DNA from: Symsagittifera roscoffensis
Lineage: Eukaryota; Xenacoelomorpha; Acoela; Convolutidae
Direction of reading: 5' to 3'
Length of the DNA: 64,000 nucleotides
Assembly (NCBI RefSeq): GCF_963678635.1
Contig: NC_087065.1
Span: forward strand, 46,130,381 to 46,194,380
Shown: in pieces, positions 34,001 through 45,300 of the stretch
How positions within the stretch are numbered: the stretch's first letter is position 1
How the letters are laid out: each line of letters begins with the position of its first letter
Translations under genes and position numbers: made by a program
The notes under the pieces: generated by a model
Told to the model about the DNA's origin: nothing
What the model saw: only the letters and a program-made list of their open reading frames with translations
Databases searched by the model: none

Positions 34001-37000
34001 TGAATTGGTGCTTGTCCGGCAACATTTTTCCAGAGCTTGAATGTTTCCGACAAAGCGAACCCATTTGAGGACAGTGATGATCTTTGTCATAATTGGCTTG
34101 ATATCTTTCTGACAGAGAATGTCTTTGGAAAGTAAGTTGTCGATGTGCGAGTGACACCCATAAGTGTGAACAAGTGCTAATTCTCTGCGCATTGCATTCA
34201 TGTTCGCTGCATTATCCGTGACAACGCTAGTCACATTGACCTCGAACTCCTTCCTGTCTTGCATTTGGCCCGTTTAACGCCGCCAACGATAATCTCTTTG
34301 AAGCTGTACCACACGTCTTTCTTCTGCCGCGGCATGACACAATCTGAAATAAATATTTGTTAGTGTATGACGCATGCTGTTAGTACATCATGTGTTAAAA
34401 ACAATGGTACCAATAGGTGTTATTAACATGTTAAATATAGGTCTGTTAATAACACCTTGTTAATAACATGACAGCCCTGTTTATTTCAAAGTAACAATCG
34501 CTTAGTTTTACTCACTCAATTATTCTCGAAATTTCTTTTAGCGATTTTTTGGAAATGACATTTTAAAAACGAACCTGCCAAATATTTTTTTTTTGTTTGT
34601 TTTTCTTTTTCTCTTATGTACAAAACTGATGTCAAAAGTACCTTACTTAGCTTTACTATCAATGTTCTGGGCTTTCGTTTAGACCCTTTCATCACACCAA
34701 AAACAAAAAACGACGACGCAATTTGAAAATTTTTATGTAGTTTTTTCAAGAATATGGTAGGAACCTTCTGTGCTACTTGCACAGCAAGCGGCTATCTTTG
34801 CTTCTGGTGAATTTTGTTGAAGTTGTACAGAAAAATATTCGCTCTTCCTAGGTTGAAGAATCTGAAATATAATAATACTTGACATCAAGAGAGAACAGCT
34901 CAAGACTATCCTTTCACCTCATACGATCAGTGTGCTCTAGCATCTATTATTTTGAAGCCTTCAATTATGCAACAATCAATCACTTCCATCCGCATATACA
35001 ACTCTGTCCTGCTGCAATACCTAACCTGGGAAGGTACGAGTCGCGAGTAGAGTATTCGAACATCTGAGTGTGATATGAGGAGAGAGGAGATCTCGTTCTT
35101 CATCGAGTCCACCTTGAACGTCGCACAGAAGACCTCGAACGCCTCAGTCTCTAAACTCACCATCAATACCATCATCAGTTATAAAAGTAGATGGAGCTTC
35201 GTTATAAATAATTCTATTACTAAAGCTATAAGCCAGCTCAAAGTTCACACCAAGGCTGTCATCGATACAGCCGATAATAGAATAGCAACGATGGCTTCCT
35301 TATTTTTGAGAACAAAATTACTGAACTATTTCGATTAAGCAATGCAGAAGTAAATGGGATTCTCATTTCACTGGGTGCTTCATGATTCCAAACATCTCAT
35401 TACTTAGAAAAATCAACGGTATTGAAGAGCTCAAAATTCGTAGCTATTATAAGTTGCAAAGTTAACTAACCTGTTGGGTTGGTAGTGTATGTTTTGGGGT
35501 CCTTGAAGAGTGAATCTAGTTTTGCCTATAACAATAAACTAAAAAGAGTCACACCAATTTAAAGTGAATCCACTTAGGTTACCGAAACTGTTTAAGGGAA
35601 CTCTTTGGAGATTAAAAGCTTCCGACAATGAAACATCCAACAGTTAATAAGCAGAATTAGACATGATCAGAACTGACCTTTTCTTGCTCCTGAAGTTAGA
35701 AAAAATATTGCGAGTCGAAATCGTATTTCCAGATCACAACATAAGGAAATTTTTTTTTTAAAGTTCTGGGCTTGCTCTTCGAGGCTTGCTTAAGTAATGC
35801 ATCAATCGAACCTAGTATTTCAAAATAGCGGAGCACTTAAGTCTAGCTTAAAAACCCAAGTACTAATTTATTCAAGGCCTTTGAGTTAAATTGTTTAAAG
35901 ACAATCTCAAAACCGTCTCTAGTTTTTATGAACGCCTGCCTTGTAAAACAGAGACGACAACTTCTAGTTTTACCTCTAAAGTGTTCTCGGTCGTTCTGCG
36001 CTGCCCCGTTCCACTACCACTTGAAACTCTCTCCTCATCTTCGTAAAACTGCGCAGTCGTAGTATACAGAGTGGACTTGACAGTTCCCAAGAAACTAGAT
36101 ACATCCCCTTTGAATTTGCCCATCGACTCATCACTAACATTGAGCGTCGTCTGCAGCGTCCTGGTCGTCGTGTTTGCCAGATCAGATGTATCTTTTTTCA
36201 CCACATTTGCAAACTCGTTCAAGTCCCGTTTCAGGAAATCTGCAGCAACTGCGCTCTTAAATCAGGAATCAGAAATTTATCCAACCGTAAGAATAGAATG
36301 AGAGCACACATTTTAGAAACTCACTTGCCGAATAAAAAAATAAAATGGCACTTTCTTTTAGGATTTTTGCATTAAAAAAATTGATTGCTGATCATTTAAG
36401 AGAAGGCTTCATTCATTGTTTTCCAGTGACTACGAGAAAAATCCTTCGATGAGATTCCTGTTTAACTTAATCAATTTCAGTAGCCTGTTGTTATATCACT
36501 TGCTGCCAACAGTCTTTACCCCAGCAAAATTAATTAACACCGAGGCGCAGCTGAGCTTCGCTCCGCTTGCGGCACAAAATAAAAACCCATAAACCAAAAG
36601 ATAACAAGTCTCTAACGAAAAGTGAAAAAAAGAAGAATTATGTTGAAGGACCGTAGGCTGAAAAAATACAGAAAAATTTTATTACAATTATTATAAAAAT
36701 CTATTTCTGGAATTATAAGAAAGATTCGGGCTCCACAAACTCTATTTATTTCTTCGTCATGGCGAAATGCTCAGATAAAAAATTTGACAAAAAAATCGAG
36801 ATCCAAAAGTTCCTAAATGTACACCAGAACTTAACGTTGCAACCAAACAACCTGCACATCCTACATGAACGATTGATTGACAACAAACATCAACAGACAC
36901 ATTTAGTTTGTTCTTAGATCAAAATAAAAGATTTTAAAAATGAAAAAAGCAAACAAAAAAACGAAAGCTTAAGTTTCAAGCAACTTCCAAAAAAGAATTT

Positions 37001-39794
37001 GCTGAATATCTGAAAATTTTCACATTTTTTGCCATTCTTTTTTTTGAATCAGAATGATAAAATGACAAGGCTGATTTGAAACAAAAACGTCTAAAAACAA
37101 AAGAATGTAAGCTTAGCATCGAAAGAACAATAAATAAGTGTTAAAAACGATGCAAGCACTTCCGCAGAAACTCTTCAAACACAAAAATTCAACAAAATTC
37201 AAGTAAAACTTGAAACTCACAACAAAATTTTATTTGCTCGTCAAATAAACAATATGAGGCCACTAAGCCGATATAATATAGGCCGAAACCTATTAAGCAA
37301 AAGCAATAGAAAACTAAAAAAGCCAAAAAAATCAAATCTAAAAAGTAGAGTCCAATATGAGTCCAACGACATATGAGACGACTAAGCCGATATAAAATAT
37401 ATTGGAACTTACTAAGCCGAAAAAAAATAAATGAAAACAAAAACGAAAAATAAGACTGAAAATTATTAAATCCACTCACGAAAAAAAAACAAAAAAATCG
37501 ATCTTCGAACGCCGCAATATGAGACGACTAAGCCGATTTAATATATAATGGACCTTAAAATGCCGAAAGAAGTAAACGAAAAAAAACGGAAAAAATTAAG
37601 ACCAAAAGTTATTAAGTCTCCCTTGCCCTCGAAACACAAAAAAATTGGATCGTCGAACGACGCAAAATAAGACCACTAAGCAGATGTAACATGGGCCGAA
37701 ACCTATCAAGCCAATAAAAAGATTTTTAAAATTTGCCAATAAAAAATGGAGTTGCTAAAATTACAATCAACAAAAAAACTCGAATTGGACAGATATTTAA
37801 GAAACTAGGAACTAAAAACAAATTAATAGTATGTTAAAATTACAATGGGAGAACTTGACAGGCGGTAAAAAAAAATGAGCAGAAACCCTTAAAGCCGAAA
37901 AAAAAATAAAACAATTCGAAAAAAAACATCATAATTATAAAAAAATTGTTGAGCTCACCCCCTCAAAACGCACACGACTGCTCACAAAAAAAAATTTCAC
38001 TCATCAAACGATGCAATGTTGGGCCACTAAGCTAATGTAAAATATTCCGAAACCAATCAAACCGAGAAAAAAATAAATTTTGAATAGGCCATATATTTCA
38101 AATGCTAACATGCTCACAAAATCTCTGATGCAACAGAAAAGCCTAGTGGATGAAAGAGCCCAGGATCCAGGAAATGAGTCCTGTGCCTAAAGTTATTTAT
38201 GGGAAAAAAGTCAGTACCCGATTGAAATACTTTTGCTATCACAAGGGTAATATAAAGTAGAAACTAGTTTCAAAAAAAATATTCTGCCATGCGACTGATT
38301 CGAACTTGCGACCTATAGATGAAGAATCTTACGCCCTGACCTCAGCCACAAAGGCTTAACAACCCGCATAAATTAGCCACAAATAAAGCAGACAAGAGAT
38401 GCTACGAATTTTCTAATGCATTAAATTGTGATTACAGCAAAAGTGTCACTAAATGAGCACTTTTATTTGCGAGTTATGTTGGAAAACAGAAGGATCATAA
38501 CACAGAGGCGAAGCTGAGCTTCGCACCATTTGCGATACAGAAAGCCAATGAATCGTAAGAAAATGCCAAAACGCCAAAAAAAACAACACCGGAAACTTTC
38601 AAATGTTTGTCTCTAAATGAAATTCAATTTGATGACAAGCTGAGGCGGAACATGACAGCGAGTATTGAAATAGCTTGAAAAAAAAATCGAATCGCACTAC
38701 AAAGTGAGCTACAAGATACAGAATGGAAAAAAGACAGAAGTCAAAATAAACTTTATGAAAAATTACTTAAGTATGGAAAAACTACAGCTATAACTACTGC
38801 ATTTTTTATCAGATGAAAAGTATTTGTATGTTTTTTTTTCATTACACCAAGCGCAAGAAACGACATTAATTTCACGAAAAAAAAACAAATTGTAGTTTTC
38901 ATGATTGTGGTCGGATTATTCTGTGCTGCTTGCACAGCAACCAGCTATCTTGTTCACTTTTGTTATAAGAAAGCGAAACTTTCCTGCCTTTTAGCGAATT
39001 AATTTGACGCGAGCTTAAAAAGAAATCAAACGTCAAACCTCCGAAATATAAATTTGAACGTGAACAACTCAGCCCTTTCTTGAAAACAAGAAAAACTACA
39101 CGCCCATAACTTACACTTCTAACGCGAAGAAACTACGTTGAAAAACATTATTCAATTAGTTATCATCATTCCATAAAGAGGATGCAGTTCACTCAAATTT
39201 ACTCATCACCTGTTGCTTGGCTTGTTCGAGAGCTCCAGTAACCCATCCTGCACCCCAACCAGATAAACCCGTCAGATAGTCCCCATATCCCCCTCCATCT
39301 TCATCCTTGTCATCAGAATCATCATTTTCCTCTTCCTTAGTATTTCCTCTCTCTATTTTCATCTGCTCCTTCGGTAGATTCACTTCCGGCTGTGCCGACA
39401 CAACTTCGCTTCGACCGTCGGATGACACGGGGACAGTTGTCGGGTCGTCATCATCTTCGTCTAACTGAAGGGCGTTTGTTAGCAACGATGCCGCCCACGA
39501 TCCCCATCCTGAGCCGCCGCTAGAAGTTACTTTCGATGATGTGGGCAGGCACGGCAAAACTGGGAATGGTTCGCTTTTTGGCTTGTCCTGATTTGGAATT
39601 TTCGTGTTCAATAAATTTTTTGCTTCAGCTGCTGTGTCAATTTCTTCAATAGATTGGGCATCGTTCACAGAAAACTGTTTTTCTTTATGTTCAAGTTGTG
39701 CTACTGTTTCCTTGTCCTTTTCAGTAGGTTCAGACTGAGAAAAATTTTGCTCAAAAATATTGTTCTTTTCTGTCTGATCCTTTAAACCCGCCAT
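31095..39794 (-). CDS. BSDC1: BSD domain-containing protein 1 homologue
   Basis: Exons 39210-39794, 35974-36255, 35471-35525, 35026-35150, 32807-33008, 31257-31481 and 31095-31147 are phase-consistent GT..AG joins giving about 508 residues (human about 430). Seen: 195 N-terminal residues, acidic, with two Gly-Trp-rich patches (GWGSWAASLL and GWGAGWVTGALEQAKQQ); then a helical DLNEFANVVKKD..SSFLG region matching the BSDC1/SYAP1 N-terminal helix; the BSD domain split over four exons, including DPKTYTTNPT, the 'EISSLLISHSDVRILYSRLVP' helix and VSHMDFWSRLWFKR with the conserved Phe-Trp; then acidic tails, ending in SDEWEKDFED like the BSDC1 C terminus. The molecular function of BSDC1 is poorly known. 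The last exon is short, and the C terminus beyond DWEKDF is shorter than in vertebrates, so another exon may be missed. A TTTTTCAG acceptor lies upstream of the ATG. Confidence 0.8.
32380..32771. mobile_element. hAT-type MITE (CAGGGGCGGATC TIR), about 390 bp
   Basis: It starts CAGGGGCGGATCTAGGA and ends CTAAATCCGCCCAG, which pair as imperfect terminal inverted repeats. Flanking GATGTCCG and GACTGCCG are a decayed 8-bp duplication. An 11-nt or longer poly-C run at about 32610 lies inside. It sits in a BSDC1 intron. Confidence 0.6.
33459..34479 (-). mobile_element. Short hAT transposon remnant with perfect TIRs and TSD
   Basis: The terminal inverted repeat CAGGGCTGTCAT is exact at 33459-33470 and 34468-34479, and is flanked by identical 8-bp duplications TTTATTTC at 33451-33458 and 34480-34487. 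The 1,021-bp length is too short for a full transposase; only C-terminal parts remain on the minus strand. Subterminal TTAACATGTTAA-type palindromes lie inside both ends. It sits in a BSDC1 intron, in the gene's orientation. Confidence 0.9.
33553..34264 (-). pseudogene. Broken hAT transposase fragment
   Basis: Two overlapping open pieces in different frames (33980-34264 and 33553-34053) cover the C-terminal part of a hAT transposase. The first has the 'VVTDNAANMNAM' motif of the RNase-H-like core and a CHSHIDNLL segment. The second ends with 'SSAGLERCFSTLGL', the hAT dimerisation region. A frame break at about 33980-34053 separates them, and the N-terminal zinc finger and first catalytic Asp region are absent, so it cannot encode an active enzyme. 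Its intact termini suggest past mobilisation in trans. Confidence 0.85.
37245..38075. repeat. Degenerate tandem repeat with 'ACTAAGCCGAT' core
   Basis: The block ATGAG(G/A)C(C/G)ACTAAGCCGATnTAA.AT, followed by a (A)GGCCGAAACCTATnAAGCC-like block and A-rich sequence, recurs at about 37253, 37371, 37517, 37668 and 38013, with spacings of 118, 146, 151 and 345 bp. A related short cluster of 'TATAAGCCGACAC' occurs at 24940-25000. Confidence 0.75.
38286..38530 (-). repeat. tRNA-derived SINE
   Basis: The minus-strand tRNA-like head (38286-38351) has A-box GTGGCTGAGGTCAGG and B-box CAAGTTCGAATCAG. The attached body (AAAGTGTCACTAAATGAGCACTTTTATTTGCGAGTT, then AGAGGCGAAGCTGAGCTTCGCACC; read in parts) resembles that next to the head at 4761. 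Body fragments recur alone at about 128, 24308 and 36541. Confidence 0.55.
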
Positions 39795-39991
39795 TTTGTT
39801 TTCGATTTGATTGCCACTAAGCTACATCAAACAGGAACTGAAAAACAAAGGTCCTTTATATTTCAAGTTACGCTCAACCATGCATTTAAAGTCTCAGACT
39901 TAAGTACGATGAAACCATAAAAGTCAATTGCAAAATTTCTCACTAAATAATTTTAATTATTGAGAGCACCAAATTAATTTCTGCTATTCAA

Positions 39992-41002
39992 TCAAGATTC
40001 GTCTTTTACTTCGATGTACAGATCATTTTTACACACTTCTTCGCTGTAGAACTTAGTCCATGAACTGGACGAAAACTGAAGCTTTAGAGTTACGGAGTCC
40101 CCGCCCACATTGAAAACTCCTGGAACTGTGGCAACAAACTGTAAGTAACACTCAGCTTCGGTTCGGCTTGTTATACCCCCTAGGTTTTCCTCGGGATTCA
40201 AACAATAGAGAGACTTTGGCCCATTCCATTTAAAAGTCAAATTTTTGAAATCGCTTAAATTGTTTATAATGTGATATCTTACAGTGAAGGGTCGGTTTAC
40301 TGTCAACGGCTCATCTGTCAACAATTTAGGTTGTGATGAAAGCTTCACAGAAAAAGCTTCAAATAATGGCATATTATAAACCGACGTATGTGAAATGTCT
40401 AGAAACGGGACATTCCAGGAAATAGTGAATTGCAAAGCAGTGAGCGAAGATCCATGTGTTAATTTCTCTCGACACAAAACACCTTGCTCTAAATCGTTAA
40501 CGTCAAGCGACCAACAAAGCGACTTTTCAGTGCCTATTTCATTCTCAAAAACAGAACCCATTTGCAAGGATTTGGATTTACCATCATGCGTAAATAACAT
40601 CGAACTTATTTTAATCGCGTAATCAAACGAATTATGCAACAAGAAAGACAACAAGCCCGAAACATGAGAACAGTCAACGAACAATGAAGGATTCGGCAGA
40701 ACAGTCATAGCAATGACTGAATCGAACTCGGTTATACAACTTCCTGAGCTAGCTAACATAGTGCAAATTTTTAAACGAACGTTACCGAAGCAGTTTCGTG
40801 GTAATTTAAGATGAAAAGAAAAGTCGTATATATTTTCTTCATCTTGGTAACTAACAGCTGCCCAGTCACCGTTAACAATTAGCGTGGAATAAATATCCAT
40901 GATATCCTTATTGTCTTCGATTCTGCATTGACAACTCTGATATGAATCACGCATAATATTTTTCGATGGCGCATGTGATTGCAGAAGGATTGTAACATTC
41001 GT
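39992..41002 (-). CDS. Terminal exon of an unrecognised beta-rich protein (possible TRAPP-type subunit), severed by the LTR element
   Basis: The open frame of about 336 residues begins after an in-frame TAG that also forms a splice acceptor (TGCAGTAG, exon from 41002), and ends at 39992. It has no internal signal peptide or membrane segment. It is beta-strand-like, with paired 'LTVNRPFTVRYHIIN'-type strands near the C terminus; these recall the immunoglobulin-like C-terminal modules of TRAPP subunits such as TRAPPC14/C7orf43 or TRAPPC11, but I am not sure of this. The LTR begins only 16 bp upstream of the acceptor, so the native polypyrimidine tract and all upstream exons are on the far side of an element larger than 23 kb. 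The exon itself is undamaged, so the insertion may be recent or tolerated as an intron. Alternatively the frame starts at the internal ATG at 40954. Confidence 0.4.
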   Translation of the reverse strand, partial: TNVTILLQSHAPSKNIMRDSYQSCQCRIEDNKDIMDIYSTLIVNGDWAAVSYQDEENIYDFSFHLKLPRNCFGNVRLKICTMLASSGSCITEFDSVIAMTVLPNPSLFVDCSHVSGLLSFLLHNSFDYAIKISSMLFTHDGKSKSLQMGSVFENEIGTEKSLCWSLDVNDLEQGVLCREKLTHGSSLTALQFTISWNVPFLDISHTSVYNMPLFEAFSVKLSSQPKLLTDEPLTVNRPFTVRYHIINNLSDFKNLTFKWNGPKSLYCLNPEENLGGITSRTEAECYLQFVATVPGVFNVGGDSVTLKLQFSSSSWTKFYSEEVCKNDLYIEVKDES

Positions 41003-41018
41003 CTACTGCAGTCACACA

Positions 41019-42255
41019 TGAGGCTTAAGAAAAATAGGCCCTATAACCACTGGCTCAAGGGTCAGGGACACTATCTCTTGTGTTTTCCCACCTCAAGAAC
41101 GGTCGGAGCCAGTTCGGTTCGCTTGTGACATGAGACTACGACCCGTTACAGCTTAAAGGCTACTACTAAAATATCCCCCCACTCTAGAATTAGAAACGTC
41201 CCCATACTTAGGTCTCTAGATACCCAAAATACATGAACGCCGTTAAAAACCGGGTTGGAACAATCCGTTAGGTTACTTTTTATTAGACAGTGTGACTTTG
41301 ATCCATTTCAGATGGATCAACCTAAAACTCGCCTTACCTCAACATAACAATCATAAAACACACTCTAGAATTTAAATTCGTACTCACATATCAGCGCTCT
41401 CAAGAGTTGGGAAAATAATCCAGTCAGTAACTAACTCAAGAAATAAATAACTAAGAGAAGTTTAATGTTTTATAGTTTGGACAGCAAGGATAAGTTCATG
41501 CTCTAGAATTTGAGTTCTCTTGGACCGTTGGGACACTCCAGTTGTCCGCCTTTCCGCTGAAGGTTCACTCTGGTCCAACTTTAGTAATCGCTCTCTCGGG
41601 GATACTCTGTCTTCTATTTCAAGTAGGACAGCTCTACTCTCGTTCACTATGATGGAAATTGCGAATAGCAATTTCCCACTCGTTTTTAATTGACAACTTC
41701 CCCGCAATTGTTCTAAAATTGCTCTGATTTCTTTTTCTGATTTTCAGTTATCGCGAGAAAATCGTGCATGACATGTTCCTTTCGAAATTTTGAAAAATTA
41801 AATTTCACTTCAAAATCAAGTATTTTCTGCTCTTCTCAAGGTCAAACTTCCAAATATGACCGACTGGCACATACTCCCCGGACTCGAGATCGATGTCCTC
41901 ATCGCGCGCTGTCTTCTGCCAGTGAGTCCCAGAAAAACCGAGTGTTGCTCAAGATACAGTGCCAGTGGTCATTTACAGAAGTTTGCAGCAGATTCAAGAT
42001 TATCTACACCCCAAAATTCACGACCATTTAAAATTTTCACACTATTGCTAAACAGCAATCAAAATCTGCATTTACCTGCACCTTTGAATTTTCGCTTTTC
42101 AAGCCAATCATTTAAAAATCTCTTTTGTCCTATTCAATCAGGAAATTGTCATGCAGCATTTTGATCTATATAATAGATATAGTATATTAGTAACAATATT
42201 TACTTTGTTAAAATTTCTTTTTCGTGAATCCAAGTTTCACTCGGATTCACACTCA
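41019..42255 (-). repeat. Putative 3' LTR (1,237 bp)
   Basis: On the minus strand the sequence just after the polypurine tract starts TGAGTGTGAATC and the far end reads AAGCCTCA, giving TGAG...CTCA inverted ends as in LTRs. It has a TATATAGAT element early (about 42165-42172), an AATAAA at about 41276-41285, and nine copies of the hexamer CTTGAG on the element's coding strand. Boundaries are inferred from one LTR only. It abuts the splice acceptor of the exon at 39992-41002. Confidence 0.65.
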
Positions 42256-42272
42256 AGCCCCCCTTCCCTCTC
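42256..42272 (-). other. Polypurine tract (plus-strand DNA priming site)
   Basis: The minus strand reads GAGAGGGAAGGGGGG then CT and the LTR start TGAGTG. It lies 29 nt downstream of the stop codon of the giant frame, the expected place for the primer of second-strand DNA synthesis. Confidence 0.8.
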
Positions 42273-42301
42273 AAGACTCAAGATCCATCCGATTTGCCCA
42301 T

Positions 42302-45300
42302 TCATCTCGTGCTCTTCGCCTTGGAGGTACTGCCTCCTGAAGTGCTAGATGCGGCAAACTGTCTCAACAGTTCCTCTTCATCATCGGAACTAATCACAAT
42401 CTCCTCCCAAGCCTTCAGCTGTTCATAGGATCGCATCCATTCTCTCTGCTCCTGCAATCTCTTTGCTTGGTTGGGTAGTGCCTTCACCCTAGCTTCTCGG
42501 TTCAAGCAAAAGGAGTTGTGCAGGCTCAAGCTCACGTTCTTCGCCAGGTCTTCCTCTAGTATCGACTCCCTCGCTTTGGTGTTGTCTCTAGACATCTTAC
42601 CCACTCTCTTCCATCCCGTCGTGATCGCATTACGATGGGTTAGCAGGGGTCTCTTGAAAGCTTCCGGCCCAATCTCGGCCTGGAACTGTCGATACTCCTT
42701 TTGATGTTTTCTCATGTGATCTTTCGTTGCCCTGTACAACCAAGACGTCAGTGTCGCCCGAAACCATGGAAAGTACCTCAAGCGACTCCATACGTGCCTG
42801 ACTTCCGTTGGTATGGCGAATACTTTGCACGCAGTCTCAAACAACTCAAGTCTCCTGCTGTAGTCTATCGCGTATATTGACTCAGCCGTTGGCGTCGTCG
42901 CCTCCCGATATTTCGTTATATTCTCTTCTATCCATCTCAGAGCTAACATCGTACTCACTACTAAGAGCGTCACCTTCTGCCGGTGATCCGGTAGTCCGAT
43001 CGACCGAATCTCTTCCACATCCCACACCAGGCAAAGGTTCTTGTGATCTGGATACCACACCGTTTGTGCCAAACAGTGGCATGGGCATTCCCCATGAGAG
43101 ATCTCAATGCTCCTGAGATTACGCTCCCCTGAGGCTTCCAAGAGAGGCTCAAGCTCCATCATTTTCTCGTGCATCGTGTCGTTGTCTTCCAGGTTCGGAG
43201 TACTTCCCACAGGTTTCCCGATCACGTTTTGTCTCTCGTGATCGCTTGTGTTTTCTCTTTCCAACTTCAGAAGATCTTCTCCCCAGATTTCGCTTAAGTC
43301 ATCTCTCAATTCTTTTGGTACTGTCCCTTTGATTTTTCTCAACAACTTGTGCGAGTGATGCGACATCCGAGCCAACCTCACGCACTTGGGCACTGAGAAG
43401 GCCTTGTCCACCAGTATTCTCTGGCTGGACACTTCCACCATCGCCATGTGTAGCGGGTAGTGACTTCCGCACAAGTTGGCCATCATTGACCCTATCAGCG
43501 ATTTCGCGTTCAATGGCAAGCCATAAGCTTCGCTCAGGGGAAATCCCATTTCCGCCTCAAGACCAACTTTCCAGCTCCGGATGTGTTTTTGAGTCACCTG
43601 CAACACCCCGGGCCATGATTCCACGCTCAACGCCGTCACTAAATGATGCTCAGACTCCAGTCTCTCCAGTGCCTGCAGACCACACATTCTCGAGAAGAAT
43701 CCGAGAGCTGTCGCTATATTCACCGTGGTTCTCGCGTAACATTCCGCTATTATTTGCACTTCACTTTTCTCCCTTTCTGTGATGTCTTCGAACCAAGTGA
43801 CCAGGTCTTCTTTTTGAAACGACAGTATCCTGACGCATGACCGTCCATCGCAGATGTGCTCTCTTTTCCCACACGTCGAATCCAGACAGCTACCCGGATC
43901 CAATTTCTTTGCTGACCCGGGGTCGCTCGTCCTTTCGCTTGGCTCTTGCATCTGGGACGTGATTAGCTTATGCAGCACACTTAACTTCGCCAGATCTTCA
44001 TCTTCCGTTGGTGCTAACCTCACTCGCTCGGTGGTTTCCTCGATTAGACTCGCATGGGGATGTGGACACCAGGAGGGTCTTAGTAGCTTCCATATCACTC
44101 CCAAGTTCGTGGTTAACAAGCCATTTCCACCGCCCATGTTTACTTCAACTCTCTTGTTTGAGCGCGGCATGCTTATCACCTCTGGTGTTTTCTCAAGAAT
44201 CAGGCCCAGGCTCGGCCCCTCTTTCTCCACCGCGTCTATCTCCATTATTCTTTCTGTCCAAAACTTCAGCAGCTCCGCTACCTCATGGTTTCTGTGGGCT
44301 CCTCCAGCTTCCGAGTCTAAGAAGGGATTGTAGGCTATTCCCAGCACTCCAGACACGTATTGGTATTCCCCCTTCTCACTGAGTCTCGAGTACTGTTCTG
44401 ACGAGGCCAGGTTACGGTGAACATCATGTTCTTCCTCGAACTTCTTATTAGAGAACCTCCGTACCTCGTCCAGCTTTCGGTGGCTCTCTAAGGATAGTCT
44501 GGAACCATCTTCTTTCTCTATTCCTGTACTTTGATATACATTCAAGATGATCGTTGAGACCCTTCTCTCCATGGTTTTACTTCCACTTGCTCTCTGGTGG
44601 CATGCCAGGATGGTGCTATCAGACATCATTGACATTGTCCATCTCAAGAAACATGTGGCATCTTTTCTCCTAGCCAGGCTCAAGCCTGAATTGTCCCTGG
44701 CCACGTGTTGCATCAGTGCCTGATACACCTCTAGCTTCTTGCTTCCCAGCTTCAGCCTGTCATACGAGGTCAATGTCTCCAACTCTATTCCCACCAGACT
44801 CCAGGTGAACATTAATTGTCCCGCAGTTCTAACGAAGGGATTCGCCATCAGTGGCGGTGCTGATGAGGATGTTCTCATCGCCTCTTCAAAATGATCCTTC
44901 AACAAACTCTGCCAGGACCTCTTCAGATGACTTGCCATCTCTATCTTATTAACCTCGGCTTTCTGCTGGGTGGCCCAATTGCGTCGCCTGCGAGCTATTC
45001 CACTATCCAACTTCTTCAAGCAGTCCTCCATTTCCTTCAATGTTTCGAGGGCCACCCACCACGTCCGGGAAGTGTTCCTCGTCTTGTTCCTCTCCAATGG
45101 ATCACTCGTCACTTGTTTGCTCATGTCCTGATGTGCCTTCGAGATCCATTCTTTGCCGATCTCCACTTCCCCTACCTGTCCGTTCGTTGAACCTCTCTTC
45201 ACGTTTACCTTCTGAGGCTTGAAGTCTTCTTCTGACGTAGAACTGGTGGAAACCTCTATTTCCTTTTCTACTTCAAGTGGTTTCCTGAGTTCCGAGCTGT

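Larger units (their letters stand above)
36256..39209. other. BSDC1 intron 1, repeat-filled
   Basis: 2.95 kb. It contains a SINE-type block at 36541 (GAGGCGCAGCTGAGCTTCGC), a degenerate tandem repeat (37245-38075), a tRNA-like SINE head at 38286-38351 with its body through about 38530, and no coding signal. Confidence 0.55.

Noticed and set aside
34927-35338. Plus-strand frames over BSDC1 exon 4
   Set aside because: Antisense shadows of the BSD-domain exon.
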